64,000 nucleotides of DNA from Saccharothrix carnea (GCF_003014735.1 NZ_PYAX01000017.1:62001-126000); one strand, 5' to 3'; counted from the stretch's first letter, positions 16,728-25,850 are shown. Made by a program: numbers and translations. Notes: a model not told the origin generated them from the sequence alone.

Positions 16728-18125
16728 TCAACTGGCGGCGCAGGTGGGCGTCAGACCCGACGCCGAACCCGTGCCCTGGAAGCCGAACTCGGTCGACATC
16801 CCGGCCGCGACGCGACCGTTGTAGCTCACGTTGCGCCACTGCACGGCACCGGAGTTGCCGCTGCGGTCGGCGCTCCACGCGTTGGTGACCGACACGCCGG
16901 ACGGCAGGTTGGTCGTGACCGTCCACCCGTTGATCGCCGACGAGCCGGCGGTCACCTTCACCGTCGCCACGAACCCGCCGTTCCAGGAGTTCAGCGACAC
17001 CGAAGCGGTGCAGCCACCCGGACCGTTCGTGGTGGTCGTGGTCGTCGTGGTGGACGTCGTGGTCGAGGTCGTGGTGGACGTCGTGGTCGACGTCGGCACG
17101 GTCGAGCCGCCACCGTTGAGGGCGTTCAGGGTCGAGGTGTAGGCGGCCTTCTTGTTGCCCGAGCCGTCGAACAGCAGCGGGGTGCCCGAGGCGCGCCACG
17201 AGTCGGTGTCGCGGATGCCCCACACGGTGATGCCGGTGCAGCGCGTCACCGCGAGGCAGGCCTTGACGACCCGCTCGTAGTTCTGCGCCTGCGCGGTGCC
17301 CGAGCCCTCGATGTCGAGCTCGGTGATCTGCACGTCCACGCCGAGGGCCGCGAAGCTCGACAGCGTGGTCTGGTAGTTGCTCGGCACCGGGCTCTGGCTG
17401 TTGAAGTGCGACTGCAGGCCGACGCAGTCGATCGGCACGCCGCGCTGCTTGAAGTCCTGCACCATCCGGTAGACGGCCTGGGTCTTGGCGTGCGTCCAGT
17501 CGTCGGTGTTGTAGTCGTTGTAGCAGAGCTTGGCACCCGGGTCGGCCGCCCGCGCCGCGCGGAACGCCGCCTCGATCCAGTCGTTGCCCGTGCGCTGCAG
17601 GTTCGAGTCACGACGCGCGCCGGTGGAGCCGTCGGCGAACGCCTCGTTCACCACGTCCCAGGCGTAGATCTTGCCCCGGTAGTAGGTGGCGACCTGCGTC
17701 ACGTGGTTCAGCATCGCGCTGCGCAGCGCGGTGCCGGACATGTTCTGCATCCAGCCGGGCTGCTGCGAGTGCCACGCCAGGGCGTGCCCGCGGACCCGCA
17801 TGCCCTGGGCACGGGCGTGGTTGACGATCCGGTCCGCGTTGCCGTAGCTGAACTGGTTCTGCTGCGGCTCCGTCGCGTCCATCTTCATCTCGTTCTCGGC
17901 CGTGACCATGTTGAACTCACGGTTGAGAATCCCGACGTAGGTCGAGTCGCTGAGCTTGTTCGCGGCGACGGCCGTGCCGAAGTAGCGGCCCGACTCGGCC
18001 GCCGAGGCGGCGAGCGTGGTGCCGGCGTTGGCCGACGTCGCCAGGAGCACCGCGGCACCCGTGGTGGCGGTCACCAACGTCGACACGAGTGCCGCTCGCA
18101 ACACTGACCTCGATGTCAGCTTCAT
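16728..18125 (-). CDS. Secreted endo-xylanase, GH10 + CBM2
   Basis: The 465-residue enzyme cleaves the beta-1,4-xylan backbone. After a signal peptide (to about residue 34) comes the GH10 barrel (about 38-335) with the acid/base Glu in WDVVNEAF (residue 161) and the nucleophile Glu in ITELDIEG (residue 269), and the substrate-pocket motif GHALAWHSQQPGWM. A Thr/Ser linker of about 26 residues leads to a C-terminal CBM2 (about 367-465, first Cys in GGCTASVSLNSWNGGF). The order is the reverse of the neighbouring GH5 enzyme, which has its CBM2 at the N-terminus. A half CebR-like site (TGGGAGC) is in the leader, and an AT-richer regulatory region lies upstream. Confidence 0.96.
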   Translation of the reverse strand: MKLTSRSVLRAALVSTLVTATTGAAVLLATSANAGTTLAASAAESGRYFGTAVAANKLSDSTYVGILNREFNMVTAENEMKMDATEPQQNQFSYGNADRIVNHARAQGMRVRGHALAWHSQQPGWMQNMSGTALRSAMLNHVTQVATYYRGKIYAWDVVNEAFADGSTGARRDSNLQRTGNDWIEAAFRAARAADPGAKLCYNDYNTDDWTHAKTQAVYRMVQDFKQRGVPIDCVGLQSHFNSQSPVPSNYQTTLSSFAALGVDVQITELDIEGSGTAQAQNYERVVKACLAVTRCTGITVWGIRDTDSWRASGTPLLFDGSGNKKAAYTSTLNALNGGGSTVPTSTTTSTTTSTTTSTTTTTTTTNGPGGCTASVSLNSWNGGFVATVKVTAGSSAINGWTVTTNLPSGVSVTNAWSADRSGNSGAVQWRNVSYNGRVAAGMSTEFGFQGTGSASGLTPTCAAS

Positions 18126-18668
18126 GTTTGCACCTTCTGGGAGCACCTGCGGGTTCGGCAGGTGGTGGGTGGTTGCTCGGGCGACCCGAACCCGCCGGGC
18201 GGGGTGGTCCGGATCCGCACACTCGGCCGAGCAGGACCCGGTGCCACGGGATTCCTGCCGGCCGACGACAAGTCGGTGTTGAGTCGATCCTCCACAGCGT
18301 GCGCAGCGCAGGCGGAAGCAGTCGGGGGCGGCACCCGACCGCATCCGGCCTGAAACTTTTAGAAGTATTAACCGAAACAGATAGGTCTGGCAAGCACCGA
18401 AATGACCGGGCCGTGCGGACTCGCGCAGGCCACCCCGCGACTGTCCCGCACGCCGACAGGGACGTACCCGCGACCGTCCACAACTCGGTCGCGGGTATCA
18501 AAGACCCAGTTAGAGCACCATAGCAAGGCGACCTGGAACGATACCGACCTCCACCACCGGGCTATCGACACCAAACTCGGCAGGCTACGAAAGTGTTCGA
18601 AACAAGGTTCGCAACTTTATCGCGCACTATGGTCCGATTACCGGTAGGCGGGGTAGGCCGATCGCCAT
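18126..18668. promoter_or_regulatory. Xylanase upstream region, locally AT-rich
   Basis: No gene is seen in these 540 bases. Around 18350-18380 and 18585-18640 the DNA is far more AT-rich than its surroundings. GAAAC occurs at 18352 and 18374, exactly 22 bp apart (two helical turns), and CGAAAG/TTCGAAAC occurs near 18590. Such CGAAA/GAAAC boxes occur upstream of actinomycete xylanase genes, so this is a candidate control region for the leftward GH10 gene. Confidence 0.4.
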
Positions 18669-19841
18669 TCAGCCCATCGGCCAGCCCGTGTACGCCTCCG
18701 CCAAGTGGGTGGCGGCGGCCGTGCTGGAGGTGACCAGTTCCAGCTCGCCGAGCTGCCGCTTGAGGTCGAACGGCGACCCCGCCGGGTCGGTGTGCAGCAT
18801 GGACGTCATCCACCACGAGAAGTGCTGCGCCCGCCACACCCGGCGGGCCGCGGTCGGGCCGTAGGCGTCCAGCGGCTCGGTGGACCCGGTGGCGAAGTGC
18901 TCCTCCAGCGCGCGGGCCAGCACGACCACGTCCGCCACCGCGAGGTTGAGCCCCTTCGCGCCGGTGGGCGGCACGACGTGCGCGGCGTCGCCGGCCAGGA
19001 ACAGCCTGCCGTGCCGCATCGGCTCGCACACGTAGCTGCGCATCGGGATCACGCCGCGGTCGAAGATCCGGCCCTCCGCCAGGCTGAAGCCGTCGCCGGC
19101 GACCCGGGCGTTCAGCTCGGCCCAGATCCGGTCGTCGCTCCAGTCGTCGGCGCGCTCGCCGGGATCGCACTGGAAGTACATCCGCTGCACCTGGGGCGTC
19201 CGCGTGCTGATGAGCGCGAACCCCCGTTCGGAGTGCGCGTAGATCAGCTCCTTCGAGGACGGTGGCGCCTCGGCCAGGATGCCGAACCACCCGAACGGGT
19301 AGGCGCGGAAGTAGTCGGTGCGCACGTCGTCGGGGATAGCACGCCTGCTGATGCCCGAGGAGCCGTCGCAGCCGGCGATCACGTCGCAGCGCAGTTCCAC
19401 CGGCGTGCCGTCCGCGTCGGTGAACGAGATGACCGGCTCGTCGGACGTGACACCGCGCAGCGCCACGTCGCTCGCGCCGAACCGGAGGTCCGCGCCGCCC
19501 GCGAGTCGTGCCGCGATCAGGTCCTTGAGCACCTCGTGCTGCGGGTAGAGCCAGACCGCCCGGCCGGTGAGCCCGGTGAAGTCGATCCGGTGGCCGCGTC
19601 CGCCGAACCGCAGCTCGATCCCCTCGTGCCGCGCGCCCTCGGCCGACGCCCGCGCGCCGACGCCCATCGCGGTCAGCAGCTCCACCGTGCCCTGCTCCAG
19701 CACGCCGGCGCGGATCGTCTGCTCGATCGCCGCACGACTTCGCGTCTCGACGACCACGGAGTCGACACCGCGTTCGGCCAGCAGGTGGGACAGCACCAGT
19801 CCGGCGGGACCGGCGCCGACGATTCCGACTCTCGTTCGCAT
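18669..19841 (-). CDS. pobA: 4-hydroxybenzoate 3-monooxygenase
   Basis: The 390-residue flavoprotein hydroxylates 4-hydroxybenzoate to protocatechuate using NAD(P)H and O2. It has the FAD-binding GxGxxG (VGIVGAGPAGLVLSHLL), the PobA-specific active-site stretch TRSRAAIEQTIRAGVLEQ, the DG motif in IAGCDGSSGISRRAIP, and the second FAD motif LFLAGDAAHVVPPTGAKGLN. Length is typical (about 394). The ATG at 19841 is chosen over a TTG 12 bases upstream. It is divergent from an IclR regulator with an inverted repeat between them, the usual PobR/PobA layout. Confidence 0.96.
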   Translation of the reverse strand: MRTRVGIVGAGPAGLVLSHLLAERGVDSVVVETRSRAAIEQTIRAGVLEQGTVELLTAMGVGARASAEGARHEGIELRFGGRGHRIDFTGLTGRAVWLYPQHEVLKDLIAARLAGGADLRFGASDVALRGVTSDEPVISFTDADGTPVELRCDVIAGCDGSSGISRRAIPDDVRTDYFRAYPFGWFGILAEAPPSSKELIYAHSERGFALISTRTPQVQRMYFQCDPGERADDWSDDRIWAELNARVAGDGFSLAEGRIFDRGVIPMRSYVCEPMRHGRLFLAGDAAHVVPPTGAKGLNLAVADVVVLARALEEHFATGSTEPLDAYGPTAARRVWRAQHFSWWMTSMLHTDPAGSPFDLKRQLGELELVTSSTAAATHLAEAYTGWPMG

Positions 19842-19882
19842 GGGCCAAGCCAAGGGCGGCGTGCGACCGTTCGCCAGGCCGG

Positions 19883-19901
19883 GCTTCCACTGGGTGGAAG
19901 C
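19883..19901. promoter_or_regulatory. Probable IclR operator between pobA and its regulator
   Basis: GCTTCCAC and GTGGAAGC are a perfect 8-3-8 inverted repeat in the 137-bp divergent promoter region. TGGAA/TTCCA half-sites are typical for IclR-family regulators. Confidence 0.65.
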
Positions 19902-19978
19902 AACGGCGATTTCGACCCGGCACCGCGGTTACGTTCGGCACCCGGCCTCCGGCGCCGGGCGTTCGGAGGAGAACCGGC

Positions 19979-20794
19979 ATGGCGGTCAACGGTGACGCAC
20001 CCCGGCGGTCGATGGCTGGGCGGGCGCTGGCGCTGCTCGGCGTGTTCGACCCGGCCCATCCCCGGCTCAGGCTCACCGAGCTCGCGCGGCGGGCGGACCT
20101 GCCCCTGGCGACCGTCCACCGGCTGACCGGCGAGCTGGTGTCGTGGGGTGCGCTGGAACGTGACGCGGACGGGTACTACAGCATCGGCCTGCGGCTGTGG
20201 GAGGCGGCGACGCTGGCCCCGGTGGCCGGTCGGCTGCGGGAGGTCGCGCTGCCGTTCATGCAGGACCTGTACGAGGCGACCCGCGAGAACATCCACCTGG
20301 CCGTGCACGACGGCTTCGACGCGCTGTACGTGGAGAAGCTGTCCGGCCACCGCTCGGTGCCCGTCATCTCGCGGATCGGCGCACGGCTGCCGCTGCACTC
20401 GACGGGGGTCGGCAAGGCCCTGCTCGCCCGTGCCGGCGCGGAGTTCCTGCGCTCCTACCTGGAACGCCCGCTGCCGCGCTTCACCCGTTACACGATCACC
20501 GAGCGGGCACGGCTGGTGCGCGAGGTGCGTGCGACGGCTCGGCGCGGGTACGCGTTGACCAACGAGGAGATGACGCTCGGCTCGTGCTCGGTCGCCGTGC
20601 CGATCCCGGTCGAGGGGCACGGGCCGGCCGGTGCGCTGGGCATCGTGGTCCGGTCCGTGCGCACGGACCTGCACCGGCTCGTCCCCGACCTGCGTGCCGC
20701 CGCGGACGCGATCGCACGGCGGCTGGACGAATCACGCGTCCCCGGAGTGGCGGAGGGCGGGTTTGTGCACCTTGCCCGAGGCGGTTCGCGGTAG
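19979..20794 (+). CDS. IclR-family regulator, PobR-like
   Basis: The 271-residue protein has an N-terminal winged helix (ALALLGVFDPAHPRLRLTELARRADLPLATVHRLTGELVS, about residues 15-60) and the IclR effector-binding domain (about 80-255) with the family signature LPLHSTGVGKALLA and GSCSVAVPIPVEGHG. IclR proteins next to pobA activate it in response to 4-hydroxybenzoate. The gene end runs 63 bases into the 3' end of the convergent acyl-CoA ligase gene. Confidence 0.93.
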   Translation: MAVNGDAPRRSMAGRALALLGVFDPAHPRLRLTELARRADLPLATVHRLTGELVSWGALERDADGYYSIGLRLWEAATLAPVAGRLREVALPFMQDLYEATRENIHLAVHDGFDALYVEKLSGHRSVPVISRIGARLPLHSTGVGKALLARAGAEFLRSYLERPLPRFTRYTITERARLVREVRATARRGYALTNEEMTLGSCSVAVPIPVEGHGPAGALGIVVRSVRTDLHRLVPDLRAAADAIARRLDESRVPGVAEGGFVHLARGGSR

Positions 20795-22219
20795 GTGGTC
20801 GACGAGGTCGATGTGGACCGGGACCTTGTACTTCGCCAGCCGGGTGAGCAGGAACGCCCGCAGTTGCGCCGGGGACGGGCCGCCGGCGGCACAGCGGACG
20901 AAAGCCCGGCCGACTTCGCCCCACCTCGGGTCCGGCACGCCGATCACCGCCGCCTCCACCACGTCCGGGTGCTCGACCAGCGCGTTCTCCACCTCGGCCG
21001 GGTAGACGTTCTCGCCGCCGGAGATGAACATGTCCTTCAGCCGGTCCACCACGAACAGGTGACCGTCGAGGTCGAACCGCCCGACGTCACCCGTGCGGAA
21101 CCACCCGTCCGGGTGGAAGGCGGCGGCCGTCGCACCGGGGTCCCGCCAGTAGCCGGGCGTGACGTTCGGGCCGCGCACCAGCACCTCGCCCGGCTCGTCC
21201 ACCGCAGCGTCCACGCCTTCGTCGCGCACCACCCGCACGTCGCCGAAGAACACCGGCACGCCCGCCGAGCCGACCTTGCGGACGCTCTCCCCCGCCTCCA
21301 GGAACGTCGCACCGGGCGCGGCCTCGGTGAGGCCGTACCCCTGGCAGAACGTCAACCCGCGTGCCTGGTAGGCGCGGATGAGCGAGTCGGGCACGGCCGC
21401 GCCGCCGCACAGCAGGTGCCGCAACGACGACAGGTCCGCGGTGGCCCAGCGCGGTGACGCGGCCAGGTCGGCGTACATCGTGGCCACGCCGAACGCGTAC
21501 GTGATCCGCTCGCGCTCGATCACGTCGTACACCCGGTCGACGTCCCACGACGAGGTGATCACCACCCTGCCGCCCTTGATGAACGTGGGCAGCAACGTCT
21601 GCGCCAGCGCGGCGACGTGGAACAGCGGCGCGGACACCAGTGTGCGCTCCGAACTGGTGATGTCCATGCCGACCAGCAGGTTGTAGGTGTTCCAGATCAG
21701 GTTGGCGTGGGTGAGCACCGCGCCTTTCGGCCGACCCGTCGTGCCGGACGTGTAGAGGATGAGAGCGGCGTCGTCGACGTCCACCACCTCGTCGATCGGG
21801 TCGGCGGAACCCTCCGCCAGCCACTGCTCGTAGCCCTCGTCCACCGCGACGACCGCACCGGGAAACCCCGAGCCGCGCACCACCTCCGCGCACTGCGGCG
21901 CGTGCACCAGCAATGACGGCCCCGAGTCCGCCAGCACGTGCCCGACCTCGGGCGCGGTGAGCCGGAAGTTCACCGGCACGAAGATCGCACCGAGCACGTG
22001 TGCGGCGAACATCGCCTCCACGAACGACGGGTGGTTCGGCCCCAGGTAGGCGACCCGGTCACCCGGACCGACGCCCGCCGCGCGCAACCGGTGCGCCAGG
22101 CGCGTGACGCGCACGGCGAACCGGGCGTAGGTGACGGATCCGGAGTGGACGATCGCGACCCGGCCCGGCGACATCCGCGCCCGCCGGTAGGGCCAGCTCC
22201 CGAGCCCCGCGTTCCGCAC
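20732..22219 (-). CDS. AMP-dependent acyl-CoA synthetase/ligase
   Basis: The 495-residue enzyme activates a carboxylic acid to its CoA thioester through an acyl-adenylate. Motifs: the P-loop YTSGTTGRPKGAVLTHANL (about residue 165), YGLTEAAP (A5), the GWFRTGDVGRFDLDGHLFVVDR region (A7/A8) and the catalytic Lys in LPRTASGKVHKP near the C-terminus. The start is GTG 22219 with an AGGAGGA site eight bases upstream. It is the last gene of the five-gene catabolic operon and overlaps the end of the convergent IclR gene. The substrate, perhaps an aromatic or fatty acid, is unknown. Confidence 0.94.
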   Translation of the reverse strand: MRNAGLGSWPYRRARMSPGRVAIVHSGSVTYARFAVRVTRLAHRLRAAGVGPGDRVAYLGPNHPSFVEAMFAAHVLGAIFVPVNFRLTAPEVGHVLADSGPSLLVHAPQCAEVVRGSGFPGAVVAVDEGYEQWLAEGSADPIDEVVDVDDAALILYTSGTTGRPKGAVLTHANLIWNTYNLLVGMDITSSERTLVSAPLFHVAALAQTLLPTFIKGGRVVITSSWDVDRVYDVIERERITYAFGVATMYADLAASPRWATADLSSLRHLLCGGAAVPDSLIRAYQARGLTFCQGYGLTEAAPGATFLEAGESVRKVGSAGVPVFFGDVRVVRDEGVDAAVDEPGEVLVRGPNVTPGYWRDPGATAAAFHPDGWFRTGDVGRFDLDGHLFVVDRLKDMFISGGENVYPAEVENALVEHPDVVEAAVIGVPDPRWGEVGRAFVRCAAGGPSPAQLRAFLLTRLAKYKVPVHIDLVDHLPRTASGKVHKPALRHSGDA

Positions 22220-22232
22220 TTCGGTCCTCCTG

Positions 22233-23555
22233 TCAGGGAAGGGCGACGGGCTGGAGGTCACGGGTGCTGGTCTCCTTCAACGCCAGCACGCACACGACCG
22301 TGAGCGCGCAGAACCCGGCGATCGTGGCCGAGATGAGCGTCAGCCCCTGTCCACCGGTGGCCTGCTGGATCCCGGCGAACAGCAACGGCGCGACGCCCGC
22401 GCCCAGGCCGGCGACCTGATAGCCCAGGGACGCGCCCGTGTAACGGTTCTCCGTGCTGAACAGCTCGCTGTACAGGGCCGCCAGCGGCCCGTACATCATC
22501 GGGTGGATGACACCCTGGCCGAGCACCAACGCGAGCGTCAGCAACACCGTGTCACCGCTGTCCACCAACGGGAACAACACGAACGCGTACCCCGCCATCG
22601 CGACCGCGCCCGCCACCACGACCGGCCGCCGGCCGAACCGGTCCGACGCCGCCGACCACGCGAGGATGCCCACGACCGCGCACGCGGAGGAGAGAGTGAG
22701 CGCGTTGAGCACGGTCTGACGGGCGTGACCGGCCGCCACGCCGTGCGCCACCACGAACGTCGTCAACGTCGACTGCGCGACGAACGCGGCCAGCCCCACG
22801 CCGATGCCCAGCAGCAGCACGCGCGGGTGGTCGCGCAGCACGTCCAGGAGCGGCACCCGCCGCTTGCCGCCCACCCGCCGCTCGCCGCCCTCCTGCCGCA
22901 CGGCCCGGAACGCCGGTGTCTCCTCGACCCGGTGCCGCACGAACAACCCGACCCCGAGCAGCACGACGCTGATCAGGAACGGGATCCGCCAGCCCCAGTC
23001 CAGGAACGCCCGCTCGCCCACCGCGGCGGCGGTCGCCGTGAGCGCCAGCGACGACAGCACCAACCCGCACGGCGCGCCCGCGTTGGTGAACCCCGCCCAC
23101 AGCCCGCGCCTGCGGGTGGCGTGCTCGGCGGACATCAGCACCGCACCGCCCCACTCGCCGCCGACCGCGATGCCCTGCACCACGCGCAGGACGACCAGGC
23201 CGACCGGCGCCAGCCCGCCCACCTGCGCGTAGGTCGGCAGCAACCCGATGAGGAAGCTGGCCACCCCCATCAGCGCCATGGACAGCACGAGCATCCGCTT
23301 GCGGCCGAGCAGGTCACCGAAGTGCCCGAACAGGATCCCGCCCAGCGGCCGGGCCAGGTAGCCGGTGGCGAACGTGCCGAAGCTCGCGATGGTGGCCACG
23401 AGCGGGTCGAGGGAGGAGAAGAAGACCTTGTTGAACACCACGGCGGACGCGGTGGCGTAGAGCAGGAAGTCGTAGTACTCGATCACGCTGCCGAGGAAGC
23501 TCGACGCGACGGCGCGACGCAGTTGGACGTTCGGCGTGTTCGGCGTGTTCGACAT
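22233..23555 (-). CDS. MFS metabolite:H+ symporter (MHS family)
   Basis: The 440-residue transporter has 12 predicted spans and the MHS-type motifs: GSVIEYYDFLLYATASAVVF in the first span, GHFGDLLGRKRMLV in loop 2-3, RVVQGIAVGGEWGGAVLMSAEH in span 4-5, and FGRRPV in loop 8-9. MHS members import aromatic or dicarboxylic acids with protons. Its place between the ligase and MaoC genes suggests it imports the substrate of this pathway. Confidence 0.93.
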   Translation of the reverse strand: MSNTPNTPNVQLRRAVASSFLGSVIEYYDFLLYATASAVVFNKVFFSSLDPLVATIASFGTFATGYLARPLGGILFGHFGDLLGRKRMLVLSMALMGVASFLIGLLPTYAQVGGLAPVGLVVLRVVQGIAVGGEWGGAVLMSAEHATRRRGLWAGFTNAGAPCGLVLSSLALTATAAAVGERAFLDWGWRIPFLISVVLLGVGLFVRHRVEETPAFRAVRQEGGERRVGGKRRVPLLDVLRDHPRVLLLGIGVGLAAFVAQSTLTTFVVAHGVAAGHARQTVLNALTLSSACAVVGILAWSAASDRFGRRPVVVAGAVAMAGYAFVLFPLVDSGDTVLLTLALVLGQGVIHPMMYGPLAALYSELFSTENRYTGASLGYQVAGLGAGVAPLLFAGIQQATGGQGLTLISATIAGFCALTVVCVLALKETSTRDLQPVALP

Positions 23556-23563
23556 GGTGGCCC

Positions 23564-24022
23564 TCAGGTGTAGTGCCGGTACACGGCGCGCGCGACGCAC
23601 GCCGGTTTGTCCGAGCCGTCGACCTCGACGGTGAAGTCCAGCACCAGCGCGACACCGCCGTCCGCGACCTCGTCCGCCGAGACGACGCGGCCCGCGAGCC
23701 TGATCTTGTCGCCGACGCGCACCGGGCTGGGGAAGCGCACCTTCTCCAAGCCGTAGTTGACGCTCATCCGGACGCCCTCGACGGCCAGCAGCTCGGAGAA
23801 CATCGGGATGATCAGCGCCAACGTGAGGTAGCCGTGCGCGATGGTGGTGCCGAACGGCCCGGCGGCGGCCCGCTCGGGGTCGACGTGGATCCACTGGTGG
23901 TCGTCGGCGGCGTCGGCGAAGGTGTCGACCCGGTCCTGGGTGATCCCGCGCCACCCGGTGTGCCCGAGGTCCTGCCCGGCCAGCGCGAGGAGTTCGGCAC
24001 GTCCGGTCACGGTGGTGGTCAT
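23564..24022 (-). CDS. MaoC-like (R)-enoyl-CoA hydratase
   Basis: The 152-residue hot-dog-fold protein has the MaoC hydratase signature VDTFADAADDHQWIHVDPERAAAGPFGTTIAHGYLTLAL, with the catalytic Asp and His in DHQWIHVD. It would hydrate a 2,3-unsaturated acyl-CoA. Its ATG overlaps the stop of the amidohydrolase gene upstream (ATGA). Confidence 0.93.
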   Translation of the reverse strand: MTTTVTGRAELLALAGQDLGHTGWRGITQDRVDTFADAADDHQWIHVDPERAAAGPFGTTIAHGYLTLALIIPMFSELLAVEGVRMSVNYGLEKVRFPSPVRVGDKIRLAGRVVSADEVADGGVALVLDFTVEVDGSDKPACVARAVYRHYT

Positions 24023-24912
24023 GTGCGCTCCGCGTCGTCGGTGGCGAGGCCGAGCAGCCTGGCCGCGTTGTGCTTGAGGATCTTGGGGCGGACGGCGGGC
24101 TTGAGGTCGAGCTCGGCGAAGTCGGCCAGCCAGCGGTCCGGGGTGATCACCGGGTAGTCCGAGCCGAACAGCACCTTGTCCTGCAACAGGGAGTCGGCGT
24201 AGCGGACCAGCTGCGGCGGGAAGTACTTCGGTGACCACCCGGACAGGTCGATGTGGACGTGCGGCTTGTGCGTGGCCACCGCCAACGCCTCGTCCTGCCA
24301 CGGGAACGACGGGTGCGCCAGCACGATCCGCAGCTCCGGGAAGTCCACCGCCACGTCGTCCACCAGCATCGGGTCGGAGTACTTCAGGCGGACGCCACCG
24401 CCACCGGGCACGCCCGCGCCGATCCCGGTCTGCCCGGTGTGGAACAGCGCGGGCACGCCGAGCTCCTCGATGACCTCGTACAGCGGGTAGGCCATCGGGT
24501 CGTCGGGCGCGAAGCCCTGCAGGCTGGGGTGGAACTTGAAGCCGCGCACGCCGTGCCGCTCGACCAGCCGGCGCACCTCCCGTGCGCCCGCACGCCCCTT
24601 CCACGGGTCGACGCTGCCGAACGGGATCAGCACGTCCGCGTGCTCGGCGCAGTTCGCCGCGACCTCTTCGTTCGGGATGCGCGGGTGGCCGGTGGCGTGC
24701 TCCGCGTCGACGGTGAAGACGACGGCCGCCATCCGCCGTTCCCGGTAGTGAGTCGCGATCTCGTCGACGGTCGGCCTGCGGTGGCCGTGCGCGCCGAAGT
24801 ACTTCTCGGAGGCCGCCATCAGCACCGGGCTCAACGACGGGTGCCCGTCCCTCGACACCTCGGCGTGGGTGTGGAAGTCGATGGCCACCAGCTCGTCCAG
24901 GGCGATCACCAC
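24019..24912 (-). CDS. Amidohydrolase family protein (ACMSD/OMA-hydratase-like)
   Basis: The protein of about 297 residues starts with the metal-binding HxH motif in AIDFHTHAEV and continues with GFKFHPSLQGFAPDD, FHTGQTGIG, LAHPSFPWQDEAL and the late Asp in LFGSDYPVITPDRW: the metal ligand set of the amidohydrolase_2 family, which includes decarboxylases of aminocarboxymuconate semialdehyde and o-pyrocatechuate and oxalomesaconate hydratases. GTG 24912 starts one base after the SDR stop. In this operon it may decarboxylate or hydrate an aromatic ring-cleavage product. Confidence 0.88.
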   Translation of the reverse strand: MVIALDELVAIDFHTHAEVSRDGHPSLSPVLMAASEKYFGAHGHRRPTVDEIATHYRERRMAAVVFTVDAEHATGHPRIPNEEVAANCAEHADVLIPFGSVDPWKGRAGAREVRRLVERHGVRGFKFHPSLQGFAPDDPMAYPLYEVIEELGVPALFHTGQTGIGAGVPGGGGVRLKYSDPMLVDDVAVDFPELRIVLAHPSFPWQDEALAVATHKPHVHIDLSGWSPKYFPPQLVRYADSLLQDKVLFGSDYPVITPDRWLADFAELDLKPAVRPKILKHNAARLLGLATDDAERT

Positions 24913-24913
24913 G

Positions 24914-25825
24914 TCACACCGCCGGTGGTGTCGGCGCGGGGATGCCGTAGGTCTCCGGTTCCGCGCCGACACCGGTGGCCCACGACTCGGCGATGGCCGC
25001 CGCGGTCCACCCGCCCTCGGCGAGCGCCACCGCCTTCTCGCCGGGGTGCGACCAGAGCGACAGCCGGTCGCCGCCGATGCCGATGGCCTGGCCGGTGACG
25101 TGCCGGGCCGCGTCGGAGGCCAGGAAGACGATCAGCGACGCGACGTCCTCGACGGTGCCGAGTCCTTCGTCCTTGCGCAGCCAGTCCGGGAACGGCGCAC
25201 CGGTGCGCTCGGCCTCCTCGATGACGGGCGCGAACGCGGGGATCGTCCTGGTCATGTCGGTCGCCGCGACCGGCACGACGGCGTTGACCGCGATGTCCGC
25301 GCGGGCCAGTTCCAGCGCCCACGTGCGGGCCATGGCGACGATGCCCGCCTTCGCCGCCGCGTAGTTGGTCTGCCCGAAGTTGCCCCGCTGACCCGCGGGC
25401 GACGAGATCAGCACCAGGCTGCCGCCCCGGCCCTGCTCCCGCATCCGCACCGCCGCCGCGCGGCCGCACGTGAACGTGCCGCGCAGGTGCACGTCGACCA
25501 CGGCGTCGAAGTCCTCGTCGGACATCTTCCACAGCACCTTGTCGCGCAGGATGCCGGCGTTGGCCACCAGCACGTCGAGCCCGCCGAACTCCTCGACGGC
25601 GGTCGCCACCAACCGGTCGGCGACCTCGGCCCGGCCGACCGGCGCGATCACGGCGACCGCCCGCCCGCCGTCCGCCGCGATCGCCTTCACGACCGCGTCC
25701 GCCGCCTCCGCGTCCACGTCGTTGACCACGACCGCCGCACCGGCCCGCGCCAGGGCTTCGGCGTACGCCCGGCCGAGCCCCCGGCCACTGCCGGTGACCA
25801 CCGCGACCTTCCCCAGCAAGTCCAT
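24914..25825 (-). CDS. Short-chain dehydrogenase, multifunctional-protein-type
   Basis: The 303-residue SDR has the dinucleotide motif VTGSGRGLGRAYAEALA, NAG in LVANAGILRDK, and the catalytic YxxxK in QTNYAAAKAGIVAMA. The ILRDK segment and the C-terminal extension are typical of the 3-hydroxyacyl-CoA dehydrogenase branch of peroxisomal multifunctional enzyme type 2, usually paired with MaoC hydratases as here. It opens the five-gene leftward operon. Confidence 0.93.
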   Translation of the reverse strand: MDLLGKVAVVTGSGRGLGRAYAEALARAGAAVVVNDVDAEAADAVVKAIAADGGRAVAVIAPVGRAEVADRLVATAVEEFGGLDVLVANAGILRDKVLWKMSDEDFDAVVDVHLRGTFTCGRAAAVRMREQGRGGSLVLISSPAGQRGNFGQTNYAAAKAGIVAMARTWALELARADIAVNAVVPVAATDMTRTIPAFAPVIEEAERTGAPFPDWLRKDEGLGTVEDVASLIVFLASDAARHVTGQAIGIGGDRLSLWSHPGEKAVALAEGGWTAAAIAESWATGVGAEPETYGIPAPTPPAV

Positions 25826-25850
25826 GACAGCGAAGCTACGGCACTTTTGT

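Noticed and set aside
18126..18150. CebR operator at the xylanase gene
   Set aside because: Only the half TGGGAGC is present and the second arm does not match.
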